Assembly (NCBI GenBank): GCA_030180135.1
Contig: CM058239.1
Coordinates: 115,787,318 to 115,851,317 of the forward strand
Source: Orychophragmus violaceus
Lineage: Eukaryota; Streptophyta; Magnoliopsida; Brassicales; Brassicaceae
Direction: 5' to 3'
DNA length: 64,000 nt
Part shown: positions 56,927 through 64,000 of the stretch, piece by piece
Layout of the letters: each line of letters starts with the position of its first letter
Position numbering within the stretch: position 1 is the first letter of the stretch
Position numbers and translations under genes: made by a program
Notes under the pieces: model-generated
What the model was told of the DNA's origin: nothing
Databases searched by the model: none
What the model saw: the letters and a program-made list of their open reading frames with translations, nothing else

Positions 56927-57603
56927 TGTTGGAATTATGTCCAGTAATCTCTGTACTGTCTCTAGAAAGTAAGAGTATGTCAATGATCAGACATAAGTCA
57001 TATAATACTGGGGGTCATGATGGCTTGCTAGAGTCCGCTCATGATCTATAAGTCTTGGACTTATTGCCTTTATTATATGATCCCATATGGGTCACACGCC
57101 TAAGCTAACAGGAAAACGTGTAGGAATGGTTTAGCAGAAGTACGGTAAAAGTGCTAGGCATTTACTGTACTTAGAGAGAATAAAACGGTTTAGCCACTGT
57201 GTGTCGATCGATGCACAAGGCGTGTCGATCGACACAGTGCGCGAACGCCTCGGAGTTAATTGGCATTTGGGCCAAATGGCCCAAAACGAACTGAACAAGT
57301 TTTATATAAACTTAAGACGAGTTCAGGTCGAAAATAAGCCCTAGCCGCGAGCCTCCTCTCTCTCTCTGCGCCGATTTCCTCCTGGTCTAGCAGCCTCTTC
57401 CTGCTCGGTGTGCGTGTGTGAACCTCTGGAGGAGTTATCTCTCGGTGGCTCTCTGATCTCTGACCATACCATCTCATTCCGCTGCATAAACAGGTATAAG
57501 GTGAGATCTATCATTGTTTCTATTCAAGAGAACCTAGATCCGCATGTTTAGGAACTGTTGAATCTGAGAATTGAATCTGGATTAACCCCTAAACATTCCT
57601 ACA
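56927..57603 (+). repeat. Element 4 3' LTR
   Basis: 677 bp, ending CATTCCTACA, followed by TATAT. Carries TCTGACC like the 3' LTR of element 3. Confidence 0.95.
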
Positions 57604-58561
57604 TATATCCACCGGGGGAAGGATCCTAAGGCCAAAACATCCTAATGGACTGACGGGAAGGACTGTCTCGGCCATACTGATTGACGGGATGGAAACGAAC
57701 TGACGGGAAGGACTATCTCGGCCATACTGACTAACGGGATGGAAACGAACTGACGGGAAGGACTATCTCGGCCATACTGACTGACGTGATGGATTATCCT
57801 GACCAGATGCACCGCCGAGAAGGATTCTATGGCCAAAATGCAAGTTTCCATGACCCAGGAAGAATTGGATCGAGTTTTTTTGAAACTATCATGACCAAAA
57901 CCCTTAAAAATGACCCAGTTTTTTTGAAACTATCAAGACCCAAACCTCTCAAATGGATAACAAAGAGGTCTGGTGAAGAAATTGGTGGAAAAAACAATGA
58001 CAGGAAGAATTGGATCGAGATTTTTTGAAACTATCATGACCAAAACCCTTAAAATGGGATATAAAAGAAGTCTGGTGAAGAAATTGGTGGAAAACAAATG
58101 ACCCGAAAAACCCGTCTATACACCGTGGGTCATGGAAACTTGCATTTTGGCCTTAGAATCCTTCCCGGCGGTGCATCTGGTCAGGATAATTCATCCCGTT
58201 AGTCATTATGGCCGAGATAGTCCTTCCCGTCAGTCCATTAGGAGGTAGATAGTCATTCCCGTCAGTCCATTAGGAGGTTTTGGCCTTAGGATATCCTGAC
58301 CAGATGCACCGCTGAGAAGGATTCTAAGGACTGTCTCGGCCATACTGATTGACGGGATGAACCGCCGGGAAGGATCCTATACTGACTATCTTGGCCATAC
58401 TGACTGATGGGATGGATTATCATGACCGGATAAACCGCCGGGAAGGATCCTAAGGCCAAAACCACCCTAACTGACGTAAGGTGTGGAATCCCTCGGCCAA
58501 AACAACAAAGGACTAGCATTCTCGCGGCCAGAATGACTGACAGGATGGAAACGAACTGACG

Positions 58562-61410
58562 GGAATGACTATCTCGGCCATACTGACTGACGGGATGGAA
58601 ACGAACTGACGGAAAGGACTATCTTGGCCATACTGACTAACGTGATGGATTATCCTGACCAGATGCACCGCCGAGAAGGATTCTAAGGCTAAAATGCAAG
58701 TTTCCATGACCCAGGAAGAATTGGATCGAGTTTTTTTGAAACTATCATGACCAAAACCCTTAAAATGGGATATAAAAGAGGTCTGGTGAAGAAATTGGTG
58801 GAAAACAAATGACCCGAAAAACCCGCCTATACACCGTGGATGGAAACGAACTGAGGGGAAGGACTATCTCGGCCATACTGACTAATGGGATGGATTATCA
58901 TGACCGGATGAACCGCCGGGAAGGATCCTAAGACCAAAAAACCACCCTAAATGACGTAAGGTGTGGAATCCCTCGACCAAAAAAACAAAGGACTAGCATT
59001 CTCGCGGCCAGAATGAGTGATGGGATGGAAACAAACTGACGGAAAGGACTATCTTGGCCATACTGACTAACGTGATGGATTATCCTGACCAGATGCACCG
59101 CCGAGAAGGATTCTAAGGCCAAAATGCAAGTTTCCATGACCCAGGAAGAATTGGATCGAGTTTTTTTGAAACTATCATGACCAAAACCCTTAAAATGGGA
59201 TATAAAAGTGGTCTGGTGAAGAAATTGGTGGAAAAAACAATGACGGGATAGGATAAACTGATTCTATCAACCGGGGGAAGGATCCTAAGGCCAAAACCTC
59301 CTAATGGACTGACGGGAAGGACTATCTCGGCCATACTGACTAACGGGATGGATTATCCTGACCAGATGCACCGCCGAGAAGGATTCTAAGGCCAAAATGC
59401 AAGTTTCCACCAATGACGGGATGGATTATCCTTTCTAGATGCACCGCCGAGAAGGATTCTAAGCCACCCTAATGACGTAAGGTGTGGAATCCCTCGGCCA
59501 AAACAACAAAGGACTAGCATTCTCGCGATGGATTATCCTGACCAGATGCACCGCCGAGAAGGATTCTAAGGCCAAAACCTCCTAATGGACTGACGGGAAG
59601 GACTATCTCGGCCATACTGACTGACGTGATGGATTATCCTGACCAGATGCACCGCCGAGAAGGATTCTAAGGCCAAAACCTCCTAATGAACTGACGTGAA
59701 GGACTATCTTGGCCATACTGACTAACGGGATGGAAACGAACTGACGGGAAGGACTATCTCGGCCATACTGACTGACGTGATGGATTATCCTGACCAGATG
59801 CACCCCCGAGAAGGATTCTAAGGCAAAAACCTCCTAATGAACTGACATGAAGGACTATCTTGGCTATACTGACTAACGGGATGGAAACGAACTGACGGGA
59901 AGGACTATCTCGGCCATACTGACTGACGTGATGGATTATCCTGACCAGATGCACCGCCGAGAAGGATTCTAAGGCCAAAACCTCCTAATGGACTGACGGG
60001 AAGGACTATCTCGGCCATACTGACTGACGGGACGGAAACGAACTGACGTGAAGGACTATCTCGGCCATACTGACTAACGGGATGGAAACGAACTGACGGG
60101 AAGGACTATCTCGGCCATACTGACTAACGGGATGGATTATCCTGACCAGATGCACCGCCGAGAAGGATTCTAAGGCCAAAATGCAAGTTTCCATGACCCA
60201 GGAAGGATTGGATCGAGTTTTTTTGAAACTATCATGACCAAAACCCTTAAAATGGGATATAAAAGAGGTCTGGTGAAGAAATTGGTGGAAAAAACAATGA
60301 CGGGATATGATAAACTGATTCTATGCACCGGGGGAAGGATCCTAAGGCCAAAACCTCCTAATGGACTACCGGGATGGAAACGAACTGACGGGAAGGACTA
60401 TCTCAGCCATACTGACTGACGTGATGGATTATCCTGACCGGATGAACCGCCGGGAAGGATCCTAAGGCCAAAACCTCCTAATGGACTGACGGAAAGGACT
60501 ATCTTGGCCATACTGACTAACGGGATGGATTATCATGACCGGATGAACCGCCGGAAAGGATCCTAAGACCAAAAAACCACCCTAAATGACGTAAGGTGTG
60601 GAATCCCTCGACCAAAAAAACAAAGGACTAGCATTCTCGCGGCCAGAATGACTGACGGGATGGAAACGAACTGACGGAAAGGACTATCTTGGCCATACTG
60701 ACTAACGTGATGGATTATCCTGACCAGATGCACCGCCGAGAAGGATTCTAAGGCCAAAATGCAAGTTTCCATGACCCAGGAAGAATTGGATCGAGTTTTT
60801 TTGAAACTATCATGACCAAAACCCTTAAAATGGGATATAAAAGAGGTCTGGTCAAGAAATTGGTGGAAAAAACAATGACGGGATAGGATAAACTGATTCT
60901 ATCCACCGGGGGAAGGATCCTAAGGCAAAACCTTCTAATGGACTGACGGGAAGGACTATCTCGGCCATACTGACTAACGGGATGGATTATCCTGACCAGA
61001 TGCACCGCCGAGAAGGATTCTAAGGCCAAAATGCAAGTTTCCACCAATGACGGGATGGATTATCCTTTCCAGATGCACCGCCGAGAAGGATTCTAAGGGG
61101 CCAAAAAACCACCCTAATGACGTAAGGTGTGGAATCCCTCGGCCAAAACAACAAAGGACTAGCATTCTCGCGATGGATTATCCTGACCAGATGCACCGCC
61201 GAGAAGGATTCTAAGGCCAAAACCTCCTAATGGACTGACGGGAAGGACTATCTCGGCCATACTGACTGACGTGATGGATTATCTTGACCAGATGCACCGC
61301 CGAGAAGGATTCTAAGGCCAAAACCTCCTAATGAACTGACGTGAAGGACTATCTTGGCCATACTGACTAAAGGGATGGAAACGAACTGACGGGATGGAAA
61401 CGAAGTGACG
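58562..61410 (-). repeat. 2.85-kb tandem duplication, copy 1
   Basis: Matches 61411-64000 at offset 2849-2851. Shared variants are GGCTAAAATG (58687/61536), CCCGCCTATAC, GATCCTAAGACC (58920s/61770s) and GGACTACCGGGATGG (60363/63214). The left end overlaps the right end of the 9.08-kb duplication, so the two events share sequence. Confidence 0.85.
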
Positions 61411-64000
61411 GGAAGGACTATCTCGGCCATACTGACTGACGGGATGGAAACGAACTGACGGAAAGGACTATCTTGGCCATACTGACTAACGTGATGGATT
61501 ATCCTGACCAGATGCACCGCCGAGAAGGATTCTAAGGCTAAAATGCAAGTTTCCATGACCCAGGAAGAATTGGATCGAGTTTTTTTGAAACTATCATGAC
61601 CAAAACCCTTAAAATGGGATATAAAAAAGATCTGGTGAAGAAATTGGTGGAAAACAAATGACCCGAAAAACCCGCCTATACACCGTGGATGGAAACGAAC
61701 TGACGGGAAGGACTATCTCGGCCATACTGACTAACGGGATGGATTATCATGACCGGATGAACCGCCGGGAAGGATCCTAAGACCAAAAAACCACCCTAAA
61801 TGACGTAAGGTGTGGAATCCCTCGACCAAAAAAAACAAAGGACTAGCATTCTCGCGGCCAGAATGAGTGAGGGGATGGAAACGAACTGACGGAAAGGACT
61901 ATCTTGGCCATACTGACTAACGTGATGGATTATCCTGACCAGATGCACCGCCGAGAAGGATTCTAAGGCCAAAATGCAAGTTTCCATGACCCAGGAAGAA
62001 TTGGATCGAGTTTTTTTTGAAACTATCATGACCAAAACCCTTAAAATGGGATATAAAAGAGGTCTGGTGAAGAAATTGGTGGAAAAAACAATGACGGGAT
62101 AGGATAAACTGATTCTATCCACCGGGGGAAGGATCCTAAGGCCAAAACTTCCTAATGGACTGACGGGAAGGACTATCTCGGCCATACTGACTAACGGGAT
62201 GGATTATCCTGACCAGATGCACTGCCGAGAAGGATTCTAAGGCCAAAATGCAAGTTTCCACCAATGACGGGATGGATTATCCTTTCTAGATGCACCGCCG
62301 AGAAGGATTCTAAGCCACCCTAATGACGTAAGGTGTGGAATCCCTCGGCCAAAACAACAAAGAACTAGCATTCTCGCGATGGATTATCCTGACCAGATGC
62401 ACCGCCGAGAAGGATTCTAAGGCCAAAACCTCCTAATGGACTGACGGGTAGGACTATCTCGGCCATACTGACTGACGTGATGGATTATCCTGACCAGATG
62501 CACCGCCGAGAAGGATTCTAAGGCCAAAACCTCCTAATGAACTGACGTGAAGGACTATCTTGGCCATACTGACTAACGGGATGGAAACGAACTGACGGGA
62601 AGGACTATCTCGGCCATACTGACTGACGTGATGGATTATCCTGACCAGATGCACCGCCGAGAAGGATTCTAAGGCCAAAACCTCCTAATGAACTGACATG
62701 AAGGACTATCTTGGCTATACTGACTAACGGGATGGAAACGAACTGACGGGAAGGACTATCTCAGCCATACTGACTGACGTGATGGATTATCCTGACCAGA
62801 TGCACCGCCGAGAAGGATTCTAAGGCCAAAACCTCCTAATGGACTGACGGGAAGGACTATCTCGGCCATACTGACTGACGGGACGGAAACGAACTGACGT
62901 GAAGGACTATCTCGGCCATACTGACTAACGGGATGGAAACGATCTGACGGGAAGGACTATCTCGGCCATACTGACTAACGGGATAGATTATCCTTACCAG
63001 ATGCACCGCCGAGAAGGATTCTAAGGCCAAAATGCAAGTTTCCATGACCCAGGAAGAATTGGATCGAGTTTTTTTAAAACTATCATGACCAAAACCCTTA
63101 AAATGGGATATAAAAGAGGTCTGGTGAAGAAATTGGTAGAAAAAACAATGACGGGATAGGATAAACTGATTCTATCCACCGGGGGAAGGATCCTAAGGCC
63201 AAAACCTCCTAATGGACTACCGGGATGGAAACGAACTGACGGGAAGGACTATCTCAGCCATACTGACTGACGTGATGGATTATCCTGACCGGATGAACCG
63301 CCGGGAAGGATCCTAAGGCCAAAACCTCCTAATGGACTGACGGAAAGGACTATCTTGGCCATACTGACTAACGGGATGGATTATCATGACCGGATGAACC
63401 GCCGGAAAGGATCCTAAGACCAAAAAACCACCCTAAATGACGTAAGGTGTGGAATCCCTCGACCAAAAAACAAAGGACTAGCATTCTCGCGGCAAGAATG
63501 ACTAACGGGATGGAAACGAACTGACGGAAAGGACTATCTTGGCCATACTGACTAACGTGATGGATTATCCTGACCAGATGCACCGCCGAGAAGGATTCTA
63601 AGGCCAAAATGCAAGTTTCCATGACCCAGGAAGAATTGGATCGAGTTTTTTTGAAACTATCATGACCAAAACCCTTAAAATGGGATATAAAAGAGATCTG
63701 GTCAAGAAATTGGTGGAAAAAAAAATGACGGGATAGGATAAACTGATTCTATCCACCGGGGGAAGGATCCTAAGGCAAAACCTTCTAATGGACTGACGGG
63801 AAGGACTATCTCGGCCATACTGACTAACGGGATGGATTATCCTGACCAGATACACCGCCGAGAAGGATTCTAAGGCCAAAATGCAAGTTTCCACCAATGA
63901 CGGGATGGATTATCCTTTCCAGATGCACCGCCGAGAAGGATTCTAAGGGGCCAAAAAACCACCCTAGTGACGTAAGGTGTGGAATCCCTCGGCCAAAACA
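61411..64000 (-). repeat. 2.85-kb tandem duplication, copy 2 (cut by window end)
   Basis: Second copy, incomplete because the window ends. Small indels relative to copy 1 lie mostly in A runs and at subrepeat edges. Confidence 0.83.

Larger units (their letters stand above)
49922..57603 (+). mobile_element. Ty1/copia LTR retrotransposon, element 4 (duplicate of element 3)
   Basis: 7682 bp, the same length as element 3: LTRs 49922-50598 and 56927-57603, primer-binding site 50600-50611, polypurine tract 56918-56926, TATAT on both sides (49917-49921, 57604-57608). Identical target site and identical array flanks show it was copied by duplication, not inserted anew. Its LTRs differ at two visible bases. 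The Gag-Pol frame is interrupted once. Confidence 0.96.
49633..58714 (+). repeat. 9.08-kb segmental duplication, copy B (contains element 4)
   Basis: Second copy. About 20 single-base differences from copy A are visible over the 7.7-kb retrotransposon, including the nonsense change in gag. Beyond about 58714 it departs from copy A (CCCGCCTATAC and CACCGTGGATGG instead of CACCGTGGGAAGG). Confidence 0.9.
57604..64000. repeat. Complex tandem repeat array, segment 5
   Basis: Mostly R orientation, with F at about 58125-58280. The array runs off the window. The first 1.1 kb belongs to duplication copy B and the rest to a 2.85-kb tandem duplication. No gene. Confidence 0.92.

Noticed and set aside
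49922..57603. Element 4 as a separate transposition event
   Set aside because: Its TSD, flanking array and LTR differences match element 3, so duplication explains it.

Overview
This is a repeat-only stretch of a plant nuclear genome, most likely a eudicot. I see no host gene, rRNA, tRNA or prokaryotic feature. The plant assignment rests on four full-length Ty1/copia LTR retrotransposons whose primer-binding site (TGGTATCAGAGC) complements plant initiator tRNA-Met. Frequent GTCGATCGAC-type palindromes and GGTTCGGTTC-type runs faintly suggest Brassicaceae, but that is only an impression. The elements sit in a complex tandem repeat, which points to heterochromatin (pericentromere, centromere or knob).

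Layout: (1) 1-8921, repeat array; (2) 8922-16263, copia element 1 (+), TSD TAAGT; (3) 16264-20756, array; (4) 20757-27989, copia element 2 (-), TSD GGTTC; (5) 27990-40838, array; (6) 40839-48520, copia element 3 (+), TSD TATAT, with an intact 1325-aa Gag-Pol; (7) 48521-49921, array; (8) 49922-57603, copia element 4 (+), same TSD and same flanks as element 3, Gag-Pol broken by one stop; (9) 57604-64000, array.

The array has nested periodicity. Its best-ordered form is a 437-bp unit (starts at 1250, 1687, 2124 and again 5329, 5766, 6203) made of two diverged monomers of about 172 and 163 bp plus a shortened third of about 101 bp. A 50-bp subrepeat inside the third monomer expands locally. Modules occur in both orientations. 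I call the strand carrying TATGGCCGAGATAG 'F' and the opposite 'R'. F predominates up to about 38.97 kb and R afterwards. Segmental duplications at several scales (about 1.29, 2.2, 2.85, 4.08 and 9.08 kb) overlie this.

The retrotransposons form one family with two kinds of member. Elements 1 and 2 keep an open 296-aa gag but share the same pol lesions: a stop after gag, loss of the first integrase catalytic Asp, a deletion of roughly 390 bp in reverse transcriptase and a small deletion in RNase H. Their LTR pairs are nevertheless nearly identical, so they moved recently although pol was already dead. That implies supply in trans, and element 3 is the type of intact relative that could supply it. 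Elements 3 and 4 are a single insertion copied by a 9.08-kb tandem duplication whose junction can be placed within about 35 bp. All four copies keep a matching splice donor in the LTR and an acceptor just before the gag ATG, suggesting a spliced gag mRNA that lacks the primer-binding site.
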